Below the pieces are notes generated by a model that saw nothing but the letters and a program-made list of their open reading frames with translations, had not been told where the DNA came from and did no database searches. Below are positions 32,528-44,790 of a DNA stretch of 64,000 nt, piece after piece. The translations under genes were made by a program, and so were the position numbers. The DNA is from Geosiphon pyriformis (lineage: Eukaryota; Glomeromycota; Glomeromycetes; Archaeosporales; Geosiphonaceae). The DNA lies in the NCBI GenBank assembly GCA_016748015.1, contig JAAOMT010000386.1:1-64000 (forward strand). Direction: 5' to 3'. Each line of letters begins with the position of its first letter. Position 1 is the first letter of the stretch.

Positions 32528-33497
32528 TATTACCAGAGGTTTTTGGTTTCTTTTCTTGAATGTTGTTAATGTTGATTTGCTATAAATTGACGTTTTTAAG
32601 AAGTAGTTAGACCTCCAGTAACTGAATTTATCTTCAAATTATCTTTTATAATTTGAACTGCTGGGCTTATAAGTAGAATGACCAATTCTTTACCAGTTAC
32701 TTTGTGTAGTTATGTTGTAGTAAATGTCAACTTTTTCCCAGGAATTGCTTGTTTGAAAGCTCACTAAAAATGTGTAGTTACTTTGCTGTAAAAGTCAATT
32801 CTTCTACAAAAATCTTGTCTCTAGACTACCTTAATAATTGTAATAAGAAAAAGAAAAATAAATAAAAGAAATATAAAAGAAATAGAATTTTGATCAAGAG
32901 AAACGTTTTCTATCTAGATCTGGAGTCATTAACAGATTACTGAAATTGGTAGTTAATCAATTTTAAAACATTAGTTGTGTTGAGGGAGTTCCAATTGTAA
33001 TAATTAGAGAATTTGGTTTTCGAATATTTAATTTTATTTGAATGTATAAAAGGTAATTTGTTCTAATTAAGATATTTAAAATAAGATATTATGTTAAAAT
33101 ACTATGAAAAGATACATTTTTTTGAAAAGAGAAGCTCTTCTTTTATACAACTTGTTGTAGTACTAGTCTTTGAACTTGCATTTTTCTCTTTGCTACAATT
33201 TAGATAAACTAAAAATACATTTCAGCAAACTACAAGTTATTTCACTGAACTATTGATTATTTCGGCCAATTTTCATTAATTTCGGCGAATTTTGACTATG
33301 TTAAATGATTCAGAGTATTGTGTAATTTGATCATCTTAATTTCTATGATACAAATCGAATTATTGATTAAGTAATGATATTTGATAATTTGATTAAACAA
33401 TAAGTAATATTCAAATAATAATAATATATGCTAATTAATAATAGGAATTATGAGGATAATTTCATGCTAATTAATAGCTAAAATTCTACTGGTAACA
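32528..33497 (-). repeat. 5' LTR of Gypsy-2
   Basis: It aligns with 23586-24594; differences are mostly A/G and C/T. The inner end is TATTAC where TGTTAC is expected, one transition. The TATA box lies at 33141-33147 (reverse strand) and the phased array at 33198-33289. Confidence 0.9.
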
Positions 33498-33501
33498 GCA
33501 T

Positions 33502-34315
33502 TTTTTGAATTACATTTATTTAATGTTATTAGTATTTTTATTTTTAAATTTCTATTAATTCTGATTAGCTTGCTTTTAAATTTTATTAAGATAAACATCC
33601 AAAAAACCACTTAGACCAATTGAAACTAAGACCATTTTATGATTAGTATTAAAAAATTCTTACATAATTTTAACTTTATAACTTGCAACTGTACATGTCA
33701 GATTTTTATTTACAAATATAAAATTCAACACTTTCTCAACATCTTTAGAGTTGTTCTAAATAAAAGTTTTGTCCAAAGAATACTTATTGAAAACATTAAC
33801 CAGACCCAGATCTGAACAAAACTTAAAATTTACACTTTTTTTGGACCCATTTTTATTAAAATTCCTATCTAAAATTATAAAAGAGCTAAAATTAACCACT
33901 TTAAAAATAGTAGAGTTGATAATAAAAGTCTAATTAAACTGCATACCAGCAGAAATTCTAGTATATAAACTTAAAATTATAACTAAAAGCTTGTTTTTAA
34001 ACAAAAGCTATATGAAAATTAAATAATTTAGAACTTTATTTATCTTAGAAATATGATAAGCCAAAGAGCTATTTATAATTATAGCAACACCTGTACCAAA
34101 AAAACCAACATTTAAACCAGAAGTAAAAATTTAAACTCTATTAAACTTATTTATAATTTATGGTCTAATACTAAACCTTAATTTAGTTTTTGTAATAATC
34201 AAAATTATATTTTTTGATTTTATATGACAACAAACAACATTTTTTTGCTTGGTAAAAACATTAAAACTTCGAATGTTACACATAGCAATCTTTCAAACCA
34301 AATTTGTTATTAAGA
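33502..34315 (-). pseudogene. LINE-B ORF2, endonuclease part
   Basis: Reverse-strand text near 34300 corresponds to the LINE-D ORF2 start. The expected ATGAC at the start reads ATAAC. Segments at 33840-34310 match LINE-D (CKVCSDLG region, CNVRGMNN region). It is heavily decayed. Confidence 0.65.
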
Positions 34316-35925
34316 AAAATGAAATCTTGATCTTAAAACAAAATTGTCAACTTTGGTTAAAAGGTCCATAATTATATTTGAAAAACTTATTAAGCTATCT
34401 TTTAATTTAAAAACTATTAATAAATCTAAAGACACTATTTTTACAACAGTTTTATCAACAATAGATGCATTTGAACTCTTACTTATTATTATATTTACTT
34501 TTTGATTTTGTGATAAAGAGTTATCAATAGCTAATATTTAGGACTAAACTGAAAAACTATTGGCCCAAATACATCTAATCTTTTAGCCAGCTTATTGACC
34601 TGCTTTACAAGACTGACAAGTCTGTATTCAAGAGCAGTAAACCTATTATTTACATTCAAAAAAACCAGTAGAAATAGTTTAATATTTAAAGATAAACCAA
34701 TACTAAAAAGAATCAAAGACACTATACAAGAAGTAGAACTACTAGCAATCTACATCTAAGTTTTTTTACCAAATAAAATAGGATAAATAATTGGTATTTA
34801 TTTTTTTTATATATGTCTGCCAAATAAATTTGATCTTAAAAAGTAATTAACTATTTATTACAACTGTCTAAATTTCTACCTATTGAACACATACTAGAAA
34901 TATAACCAAAATAATTGTATTAAACACAGTAGACCAAAGAAAAACCAGTTTAATGCAAATTTACACTTCTAAAAACTGGTGTAAAACCAATAGCAGCTTT
35001 TTTAAAAACTTTATCAACAAAACAAATTATAGTATATTTGTTATATACATATAAATTTAAATTATGGCCAACAAAACAAGTTTTTTCACTATATGATTTC
35101 AGCAAATTAGAAAAATTATAAGCAGTAGTGCCAATTGGCAAAGTATACAGCAAAGTTTAATAAAGATCTTAATACTTATAACTGTTTATTATTGATTGCC
35201 AAAGCCATACACACAGAATTTTTTTCCATAAAAATTAACCAATTAAAAATAATTAAACTGCCAATATTTAATAATTTAAACTCAACTAAGGCCTTTTGTT
35301 AAAGACAAATTAGCTGTATTTTGATTAAAATAATCTTATTAAATTTAGAAAAAACCGATTTTACTGTCAATTTGGAAAGATAAACAGAAATTTTTTTAAT
35401 AATTACCTCCTAATTTGTATGGTTATTTGGTTTTCTAATGTCATTTTAACCAGAATTTTTTTATTGATTGCCAATTTTTTTGTCTTATTCAAATTCAACT
35501 CAGATGTAAAAAAAGATCTAATTATTCCAGAAAGTTTTGAAAAAGTAAAGACTTCCCCAAAACCATTTATATAATAAAAATTTTTTTCATACATAATAAT
35601 TCATTATTATTATTTTACCAAAAATGACAAACAACTCAATATTCAATGTAAATAATTTAACCAAATTGAAATTTTATTTTTTTGAAACATATAATCTAAC
35701 CAGTAAAAGTTGCTTAAAGTCATTAAACTTAAGTAATAGAAACATTAAAACGTTATTGTTATTACTCAAATCCACAAATGAAAAAGTTTTTGGTAAGTGA
35801 CCCAACACATATATTTGAGTGTGAGTTTTCTACAGTATGATATTATCCATATTATTATTAATTACCAAATAGTTTGAATTTCCATAGTTAGTTTTTTTGG
35901 CAATTATAGTTTTCTTAAAATAATC
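34316..35925 (-). pseudogene. LINE-B ORF1 remnant
   Basis: 34950-35153 (LYTLPIGTTAYNFSNLL, EKTCFVGHN) and 35403-35594 (FYYINGFGEVFTFSKLSGII) match LINE-D ORF1 closely. 34531-34722 matches the Leu-rich region after the zinc knuckle. The N-terminal part is lost at the Gypsy-4 junction. Confidence 0.78.
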
Positions 35926-35926
35926 T

Positions 35927-38900
35927 GTCTTATTTATGTTCAAATTTCTTACTTCATTGTTTTTTAGTCTTAATTTTGTATAAAAAAACTTTGTTTTTAA
36001 CTTTAAATTTGTTGGTAACTAGTGGCAATTTGTTGTTATGTCATTTTTTTTGTTAAGCTTAAAAGTATTTGATATAGATGGCTGCAATTTGTTGTTTTTC
36101 TTCCAATGTATTAAGAAAAATATAGGCTCTTTTTTAAAGTGTTTTATAAAATTTTTCTTCTGTAATAAGTTGTACTGAATATGTTTTTACCATAAAGTTA
36201 ATTAGTAATATTGCTGTTCTTTTATAGTTAAATTAAATAGTGTGTATTTTATTATATCTTATTTTAGTATTCTATATGTTAGTAATACTAATAAAATAAA
36301 AATATTTTATTTTTGTTCAAAGTCAATTGAAACTTTGGCTAACAATTTACACAATATTTGGTTAAAATATTTTACAAGTTTATTTGATTGTGAATGATAC
36401 AAAAATAATAAAAGTCTTTTAATATTAAATTATTTACAAAATATGTTTTTTGATTAAATAAGAGTTTAATTAAATATTTATGTTTACAAATAATGTCTTT
36501 ATAAATGAAATTTGCTACTAATTTTGTGTTTGCTTATTAGATGGCTCAGGTTTTAGGCCATTTGGTAAGATAATTTACTATAGCTGCTATATAATAGTTT
36601 TTTTAAGTGGTAATGAATAGTAGTTCGATTAAATTAATACTAATTCTATCAAAAAGTTGTCCAACTTTGATTAAATTTAAAGATTTAATAAGACAAGTTC
36701 TTTTTTATTGACAATTATTACATAATTTTACATATTATTAAATATTTTTTTATATGTAAAACCAAAAGTAATATTTTAATATTCTTTAAATTGTATTATT
36801 TTTTTTAGATATGCTAATAATAAATTTGTATACATATTGTACAAAATAGTTTTTTTCTTGTTTTTTTGAATTAATTTAAGTAAATTTATTGGATTTTTAT
36901 AATTTTGATAATAAATTTTATTATGATATAAAAAATATTGTTTTAATTGGTGTTATAATTACTGTTTTTTAATTGGAGACTAGTTTTCTAGCATAATAAA
37001 GCCTTTAAATAATTTTTAATGTTGTTGTAATTTTTAGAGATCCATTGTTTGTTAATTGTTTATTGTTGTTGAACTGGTAGATTGTGGTAAAGTTGGAATT
37101 GGTATAAATTCGGTTTTATACTTAAGAAGCTATTTATATTAATATATAGTTTTTTTGGTTTGTAGTATATAATATATTTGTAATTAATGAGAAAATTAGT
37201 TTATTGAAATTGTTTTGCAATAAGTTTAATTTTTTTTGTTGAACTATTTAAGACCAATGTTGTTAATTATAATGTTAAATTCTTTTTCATTTTACAGATA
37301 TTGTTGAAAATGCTTTAAAGTCTAAATAACAGTTGCTGTTTTTAATTCAATAGAATCATATTTGGTTTCAGTAAGTTTGAGTGTTTTACTAACATAAACA
37401 ATAACTTACTTATTGTTTCTGTTATTTAATTGTAATAGAATGACACTAAATGCTGTATATAAAGCATTAATTGCTAAGTGAAATCTTTTGTTAAAGTTGG
37501 GATAAACAAAAATTAAAGCTGTAGTAAATCTTTCTTTAAAAGTATTAAATACTTGTTGTTAGGCTTAGATCTATTAGTATTTAATATTTTTATTGATCAG
37601 CTAGTTAAGTAGTTTGGTGATTTAAAAAAAATTTTTGATAAATTTCTAGTAATAAAAGACTAATTTTATAAATTCTTTTAGTTCTATAGTATTTTATGGG
37701 ATTTGAAAGTTTTTGACAGCACTAATTGTTTCTGAATTAGATTGAATTTTATTCTTGTTAACAATATATCCAGAAAAAATCAAATTTATTTTCCTGAAAT
37801 AATATTTTTTAATGTTCAATTTTAATTCTGCTTTTTATAATTATCAAAAAACTTTTTTAGGTAGATTAAATAATATAATATTAAACTTATTGTTTTTTTT
37901 TGTGTAATAAATACTGTTTTAGAACAGTTTTTGAACTTTATTTCAACTTATCAGTATCCACTTTCTAAGTTTAAAGTTGAAAAAAACTTTGCTTTTTCTA
38001 ATATATTGTTAATTTTTGGAAAAAAATATGCATTTTTATTTGTTATACTGTTAAGTTGTTAATAATTTACACAGAATCTGATCTTGCTATTTTTTTTAAC
38101 AAAAACAACTGATGAGGCCTAAAAACTTTTTGATAATTATATAAGATTATTATTAAATATTTATTGTACTTTTTTTCTAATAAATTAGTGGCTGGCAGAT
38201 AAAATCTGATAAGTTTGTTAGTATTTTAATAAAACATCTCTTATGTGAATTTAATGTTGTACAATGTCAGTTTTTTAAAGATAATTGTTGTTTTTGGCAA
38301 ATATATTAGCATATTTAACAATTAACTGTTTCAATTGTCTTTGTTGTTGAAATTTTAAGAAATTTATGTTGATTTAAGAAAGTTTTTTTTTATAATATGG
38401 TAATTTTCAGTACTTAAAATAATATTTGAGTTTGAGAGTAGTATATGTTTCATGATTTCAATAAAATTAAAAACAATTTAAGAGATTTTATTTTGGAAAA
38501 TATTGCTATATATGATTCCAATTTCTAATTTATTTAATAAAATAATAAAATATTTGCTAGAATTGTAAAAAATAACTCAGAATTTTTTTATTTTTTTTGA
38601 AATATAGACATTTAAAATTAAGATTTTATGCTTTGTACAGAGTTGTTTGTTTAATTCAAAAATTTGCTGTATAATAATAAGTTTTGAGCAAATGTAAATT
38701 TTATAATTTTCTCCAAAAAATGAAATAATAATTAATTATAGAAGTTAAAAAATCTGGTGAAATTTATTTTGTATATTAAAAGCTATATTTATTAGAACTG
38801 TAAATTATTTAGTTGAACCAAAATCTTGAATTCATTTATTATTTTTGCTTAATTGTTTTTTTTAATTGACTAATTGTAAATCTGAGATATTAATTAAGGG

Positions 38901-40572
38901 TAGATAAATAACTTAAATGATTTTTTTAGTATGTTTAATCTTGAATAGTTTATTAATTTTGTTTTGTAACATAATTGTAATATTTTCAATATATTCTGCA
39001 TTAATAATTTCGCCTTAAACATTGATTTTTTATTTGCCAATAATAATTAGAAAGTAATTTAAATTATTGCTTCTGATAATATTTTGAAAACAATTTTAAG
39101 ATTAATCTTTATTAGAGACTTAGATTAAAGAATTAGAGTATCTTTGTCTGAATATTATAAGTTATATCTAACATTTATTTTGTAGGCTTTTTTTGGTTTA
39201 ATTTTTTAACCATTATTGTCAAGTATTTAAATTGTATAGTAGACTGATTTTTGACTAAATAAATTAATATGATTGTAATTTTTTTTCCAGTTCAGATTTT
39301 CTAAATTCAATTTCATGTTCATTACTTTTATTGAACAAAAAAGTGCTAAAAGCATAGCATTCTGAACATTATTAATTGTCACAAAACATAATATATTTTT
39401 TACATAATTGAATATTTATTTGTTTTAATCAATAAATTTAAGCTTCTTTAATTAAGTAAGTATAATTTGCGATTTGGTAGTAGATTTCAACTCTTTTGTA
39501 GTTGTATTTAGTGATTTTAAATATATATTTAATATATTTAGCTTATTTTATCTAATAAATATCTTTTTGGGTTTTTTTATTAATTAGAATTATGACTAGT
39601 TTATAGATTATTTCAGTATTATATAAGTAATAGTAAAGTTTGTTAAAAATACTGTTATAAGCAGTATTGAATAAGATTTTTATTTTTATTTTTTCAGCAA
39701 TTAAGAGTACATATTAGCAGATTTAATTACAAACTTTTTTTTTTATTATAATATTAATTCAGTTGTATTCTTCTGATAGTATTTTTCACATGTGAAACAA
39801 GAAGTATTGTCCTATTTTTCACTTTGTTTGAAGTATCCAAATCGTTTTCAATAATAGGTTTTGTAATAATAGCAAGTATACATCTCATATTTTTTTTTGG
39901 CAATATACAAGTTTTTATAGATAAAAGTTTTTTCTTGTAATTTTTGTATTTAAATAGAATATAGTGGCTGTTTTTATGGCTTCAGTTTAGAATAATAGAC
40001 TACATTCTATCTTTTGGTTTCTTTAAAAAATTTTTGTTCTGTTTTTTTAGTCTAATTAGATATTAATTCAAGAGTTATATAAGTTTTAATAACTGGTATT
40101 TTTTTTTCCTCTTTAAATTCGAACACAGGGATTTTTTTTAATTATTTGTTAAAAATATTACAAGTAATAAGTACTCTGGTATATTGTTTTTGGTATAAAA
40201 TTTTGAGTTTTTGGGTTTTTTAATTTAAATTTGCATTGGTTTTAAAAAGCCAATTGTTTTTAATAAAAGCTTAATATTGGAATGTATTTATAACAAAAAC
40301 TTTAATTGGAATAGTAATTCTAATAATAATAAATAAAAAGTTGCTAATTTTTTTAATTGAAGTTTTTTTTATATTATTGATTATAATAATAACTATTTGA
40401 ACAAATCTATTCATATTTTGTTTAAGCTGCTGTATTAATTAATGTGTAATAATACTTCTAATAGATTTATTGTCTAAAATTAACCAAATTGGTTTTTCTT
40501 TAATTTTGGTTTTTGTATACATAGCAATAATTGTTTTTTGTTTTATGATGACTGTATTGCTAAGCAAAAATA
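35927..40572 (-). mobile_element. Gypsy-4: badly decayed internal part of a Gypsy-1/2 family element
   Basis: Nucleotide similarity to Gypsy-2 (25650-30480) is easy to follow: integrase end at 35927, integrase, RNase H, RT (38100-37600), dUTPase-like region (about 39000), Cys-rich module (39400-39950) and protease (40430-40500, where DSG reads DNK). No long frame survives. Both ends are cut without LTRs or gag. A TAG lies at 39812-39814, at the site where Gypsy-1, -2 and -3 also have stops. Confidence 0.85.
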
Positions 40573-41216
40573 GTTTTCTTGGAGATAACAAAGCAGAAAA
40601 CTTAAAACTTAGTAAATTTGTTGACTTATATAGAACTTATAGTAAGTTAACAATTAAACTCTAGTTTGGAATAGACAGTATGAGTATAAATAACAATGAT
40701 TTTAAAAAAAATTTAAGGTTTTATTGCTATAAGACAACAAATTATAAACATGCTATAATGTCTAAATTAAAAAATTAATAAGTATTTTTTTCTGTTAAAG
40801 AGTATAAAGTTTTCAAGTTATAAAAAGATCAAATGTGGTTTAATTTAATTATGTATTTTTAATGTTTATACACTTTACTTTACAAATTTTTACTAGGAAA
40901 AATTTTCTGCTAAATTTAATATTTTCTAATTTATATTATAAGTTTTTTAATATATAATAATATTTTGTATTTTTTGGTATTTTACTATTAAAAACATTTT
41001 ATAATATTTAAAAAATGGATTAATTAAAACAAAACTATTAATTTTCTGTATTTTAATAGTTTTTAAAAGTATTAAAAATTAAAAAAAATTGATTTTTATT
41101 TGTATATATATTATTTATTAATATTGTTAATTTTACTTACTAATAATAAATTAATTTATTTGGAATATTTTAAATTTGTATTTTGGTTTTTTAAATTTTA
41201 CAAGTTTTTTATATAT
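40573..41216. other. AT-rich gap, no gene seen
   Basis: This is sequence between the cut protease of Gypsy-4 and the LINE-D target site. Frames here are short and low in complexity. Confidence 0.6.
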
Positions 41217-41227
41217 AATAAGTAATA
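41217..41227. repeat. Left 11-bp target duplication of LINE-D
   Basis: AATAAGTAATA occurs here and again at 58230-58240, just after the poly-A tail. Sequences beyond the two copies differ, which defines LINE-D as 41228 to about 58231. Confidence 0.8.
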
Positions 41228-41328
41228 AAAGGTTAAAAATTTTTTTCTCTTGTCAATCCTCTGACCACAACAAAAGCAAAAGATAATTTTGAAAAAATTG
41301 CTTTTCTTTTTTCCTTTCCCTTTAGTTC

Positions 41329-41902
41329 TTGTTAACTATTTTTTCTAACTTATCTTTATTTGTTGCAATAAAACCAGTGGGCTCATCTGCTGGTAGTTCT
41401 GGTTTGGATTTGGCTGGTTTGGGGACTTGCCAGAGTACTAAAAACAAGCATGTTAATATGGTCTACTCCTGTAGTATATCCTATAAGAAACCTAAAAAGC
41501 CTGCAGCTGACATTTTGGTTGAGTTGTCTGCTGGTCCTCTATGTTTAAAAGATTTGGGTGGTAACAATGGTAAGCCAGCAGTGTCTTGGGGAAGCAAAGT
41601 GGATAGTGTTTCTGGCAGTATAAGTAGTCTTTTGGATGTTGAAAACTTGGGGAACTTGGTTGCCAAAGAGACAAGCTATGTTGATTCAGGTGAAAACGAC
41701 AAAATAGACAAGACTATGCTGTAAAGAACTCGTACTCAGATGTATGTATTAGAACAACCTCTTAAGGTACCTCTATTTGCTACTATAAACAATGACAACG
41801 ATAATTCCGTGTTATCGCCTTATAAAATCAGTGGGTCCAATCAGCTGCTCTTTTCTAAATTACATGTTCTCATAAATCATAGTTTTGGGCCAGTGAAATT
41901 GT
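41329..41902 (+). pseudogene. LINE-D ORF1, N-terminal half before Gypsy-3
   Basis: The frame is open from 41329, with one TAA at 41722, up to the Gypsy-3 border (NHSFGPVK). It is Ser/Leu/Lys-rich without a known domain. The true start codon is not clear; no good ATG is seen at the beginning. Removing Gypsy-3 plus one TTGT joins Lys-Leu to Phe-Ala-Leu-Asp in the same frame, which proves that the two halves are one gene. Confidence 0.85.
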
Positions 41903-42505
41903 TGTTACAGGTGATTATTTCTGCTGTTGAATTAAATAACAAACTTATAACTTGGTGCTCAAAAGCTATTATGAATGTGGATGTTGATAATCTAAAGATT
42001 TTCATATCTGAAAGTTTTGGTGCAAGTCCTTTATATAATGAACAGAGATTCAATAGTATCGATAGTAGATGTATGCTTCCGAGAGTTTTTTCAATTTCTG
42101 TCTCAGCGTGGTGGCCAGATTTAGTCTGGCAGTCGTGCTCTTCTGGTAAGTTATTTGATAATATATAAAATTTTACCCTTATTTCTGGGTTTTTTACCAA
42201 GTTATCTTTGATGTCAATAACTCAGTGCTCAATCTTTAATCAATTAGTATACAACAACAAAAAAAATAAAATAAAGAAAAAAAATAAGAAAATGAGCCAA
42301 AGTGATTTTGATTAATATCCTGTCAATAGCTGTGATCAAGAACTATTGTTCCAGTATGATTAAACATTTGTTACTATCAACATGAAGTTGATAGTGGAAG
42401 ATAAATTGAGGTATGAAAATAGTTATTTATTGATATTTGTAATGTAGAGAGATGCTTAAATTAAATCTAACTTAGATGTCTGTCTTTTTTGCTTTTAATA
42501 CTATT

Positions 42506-42513
42506 CTTATATA
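42506..42513 (-). promoter_or_regulatory. TATA box of Gypsy-3 LTR
   Basis: TATATAAG on the reverse strand, repeated in the 5' LTR at 51738-51745, lies directly downstream of the tandem array. Confidence 0.6.
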
Positions 42514-42556
42514 TACATAATTGAGATTCCTCAATTCCTCAATTTTTTGTAACAAA

Positions 42557-42690
42557 AATCCTGGAATTTCTGGAATCCTGCAATTCCTAATGAGAGGAAT
42601 TCTGCAATTCTGGAATTTTGCAATTCTTTTTGAAGAATCCTGAAATTCCTGAAATCCTGTAATTCCTGAAAGGAATCCTGGAATTCCACA
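42557..42690 (-). repeat. 39-bp tandem array in Gypsy-3 U3
   Basis: AATCCTG or AATTCTG-type half-units start at 42557, 42574, 42598, 42614, 42636, 42653 and 42674, alternating 16-17 and 21-24 bp, so a 38-41 bp unit repeats about three times. Many units contain GGAATTCC-like palindromes. The 5' LTR has the same array at about 51796-51930. Confidence 0.75.
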
Positions 42691-42760
42691 TTTTTACTGC
42701 GTCTACTTCTGATTGGCTAATTTATATACTAATATAATTCCTATATTTTTATGAGTAATA

Positions 42761-42777
42761 TTATTCCCTTCTTTTAA
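42761..42777 (-). other. Polypurine tract of Gypsy-3
   Basis: The reverse strand reads AAAAGAAGGGAA just before the 3' LTR. Confidence 0.65.
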
Positions 42778-43436
42778 TATTGAGCTCCATCGAAACCTTC
42801 TAATTTTTTGAATTCCTCTGTTTGTATTATTTTTTAAATTTCTTTTTCTAAAATTATCTGTGTTATTTGAGTTTGTAATTCTTTGAATTGAGCATTGGTG
42901 ATTTTTCCCAATTGGTTGACAGTAACAGTATCCATTGCTTTGTTGAGTAGTATTTCCGGCCGGTCTCAAAATACTGTATATATTCTGTAAATGGCTCGGA
43001 CTTGTGTAAGTAAGTTGTTTTTCTTCACAAAATATTCTAGTTGTTGCAGTATTGTGTTATTGAACAGTCATTTTGTTTTGTCCATATACAAGTTTTGAAT
43101 ATTCACATGTTGTCCCAAGTAGAAATAACAGTAGTTTTTTGAAAACTGTTGAGTTTACCAATTCCAAGTTTTTTTAGTCAGTTCTTGGTATTGTCTAACT
43201 ATTTATTGCTCTTTTATTGCCAGTTTTACTTTGGCAATTATTTTTTCTACCATGTTTTCAGACTTTTTCCGTATTTTGTTTTGTGACATCTTTGTTGTGT
43301 TTCTGTACTGGATAGTTTGTTGATTGATTATGATCTCCACTTCTTGGTGTTGAATTAATTGAAAGAGCTGTTGTGCTAAAGAATGGATGTCGTCTGTAAT
43401 TTCCATTTTTCTGATTTCTTTTGTCACATTAACCAT
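42778..43436 (-). pseudogene. Gypsy-3 third ORF, function unknown
   Basis: It starts with ATG at 43436, 24 bp after the pol stop, and keeps one frame to about 42778 (about 219 codons) through several stops. The N-terminal part is charged and helical (MVNVTKEIRKMEITDD). The last part (NQLGKITNAQFKELQTQIT) looks like a coiled coil. No signal or membrane segment is seen. It is comparable in place, not clearly in sequence, to the Gypsy-2 ORF at 24692-25254. Confidence 0.5.
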
Positions 43437-43459
43437 GTTTTTATATAGTCTTTTGTCGA

Positions 43460-44790
43460 TCAGTTTGACATGTTAGTGTTAATAATGATGATTGGTTCTA
43501 GATTTCGTGGAATCTTATCTGGTCGGACTAGTATTCTCTGTACCCCTAATTGTGGAATATTACTAATAGATGATAATACTCTATTGTAATATGGTTTTAG
43601 TCAATCTTCATGTGCTGCTTTGCTCAAGATTTTGTTGTTTAATCTTAATTTATAAGCTTCATTTTCTAGAATTTCTTCTATGTGAAATGGTCCATTCTAT
43701 TTGGGATCAAATTTTCCACTCCATTGTTTTTTTACTTTGGTACAATATAAAAGTACTTTGTCTTCAATCTTGAATTCTATTGGTTTATCTGGTAGTTGGT
43801 TATCATGTTGTTTTTTCTGTTTTTTTTGTGCCTTTTGTATGTTGTTAGCTGCTTTTCTTCTTTTGTTTTCCAGAGTTTCCATTAAGTCATATGTTCTTCT
43901 TAGCAATGTTTCTTGGAAATTTTCTTCTGTTATTGGTTCTGTTGAATATGTGTTGACTTCCATCTCAACTGGTAATGTTGTTGTTCTACCATATACCAAT
44001 TCAAATAGTGTTGCTTGTGTAGTATCTTGTTTCATTGTCCAGTAAGCAAATAATACTGATGGTATTAATAAATTCTAATCATCCTAATTTTTTTGGCTCA
44101 ATTTGGCTATTGCTTTACACAATGTTCTGTTAAACCTTTCAACTAATCTGTTGGTTTGTGGATAGTATGGTGATAATAGTGGCCTCTCAATTTCGAATCT
44201 TTGGCTTAATTCTGCTAATGTTTTGTTCACAAAATGAGTTCCTTGGTCTGAAAGTAATTTTTTTGGACATCTATGTTGACAGATCAAATTTTGATGAACA
44301 AATTCGGCAACAGATTCTGCATCCACTCTTTGAATTGCTTTTGCTTCTGGTCATTTGGTAAGATAGTCCATGACTACTGTATGTATCTGTTTTTTCTGCT
44401 GGTGATTGTCAATGATCTAACTAAGTCAATTCCAATCTAATCAAATGGTTGTCTTACTTTGATTGGTCTTAATGGTTTGTTGGGCTTTGTTCCTTCTCTT
44501 TTTTAACAAGCATCACAATTTTGAACATATTGGATGATGTCTGGATACATTGATGGCCAATAGTATCTTTTTCTGGCTCTTTCTATTGTGACTTCTTTAT
44601 GAAAATGTCCTGCTGTGGGATCTGAGTGTATGTTGTATAATATTGTCTCTTTTTCTGGCTCAGTGATAACTCTGAGTGGTTGATTAGGCTCTTTTCTGTT
44701 TTTCCGATAAAGTATATTCTGGTTAGTGATAAAATATTTTGATTGTTGTTTTATCTGGTTTTGTTCCGTTTAAGATAATTTCTCCTTGAA
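43460..44790 (-). pseudogene. Gypsy-3 integrase
   Basis: The zinc region near 44500-44640 is followed by the core: LLSDQGTHFVN with the second Asp and NRLVERFNRTLC with the Glu (44084-44326). The C-terminal part has KVLLYCTKVKKQWSGKF and a GPFHIEEI-like GPF/Y segment. Stops include one near 44090 and the end at 43460. No chromodomain is seen. Confidence 0.88.

Larger units (their letters stand above)
23586..33497 (-). mobile_element. Gypsy-2: complete Ty3/Gypsy element with two LTRs
   Basis: The element is 9912 bp, bounded by LTRs of 970 bp (5', 32528-33497) and 1009 bp (3', 23586-24594). It starts TGTTAC and ends GTAACA, with GCAT on both sides. The internal order on the reverse strand is primer site, gag, protease, Cys-rich module, dUTPase-like domain, RT, RNase H, integrase, a small third ORF and a polypurine tract. 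It is the same family as Gypsy-1. Stops, two frameshifts and lost catalytic residues make it inactive. Confidence 0.93.
19985..35925 (-). mobile_element. LINE-B, decayed, split by Gypsy-2
   Basis: Collinear matches to LINE-D run on the reverse strand: ORF1 (34316-35925), endonuclease (33502-34315), then after Gypsy-2 the connecting region, RT and C-terminal part (19985-23585). The 4-bp GCAT at both Gypsy-2 borders (23582-23585, 33498-33501) shows that LINE-B was the target. The 3' end near 19985 lacks the terminal codons and tail. The 5' end abuts Gypsy-4 at about 35926. Confidence 0.8.
41903..42760 (-). repeat. 3' LTR of Gypsy-3
   Basis: The outer end is TGTTACAGG. The inner end reads GTAATA against GTAACA in the partner, one transition. 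It pairs with 51113-52000; in the first 120 bases nearly all differences are transitions. Confidence 0.9.

Noticed and set aside
43700-44045. Forward Cys/Phe/Leu-rich ORF resembling a membrane protein
   Set aside because: Antisense of the Gypsy-3 integrase C-terminus, which is in frame with the rest of pol.
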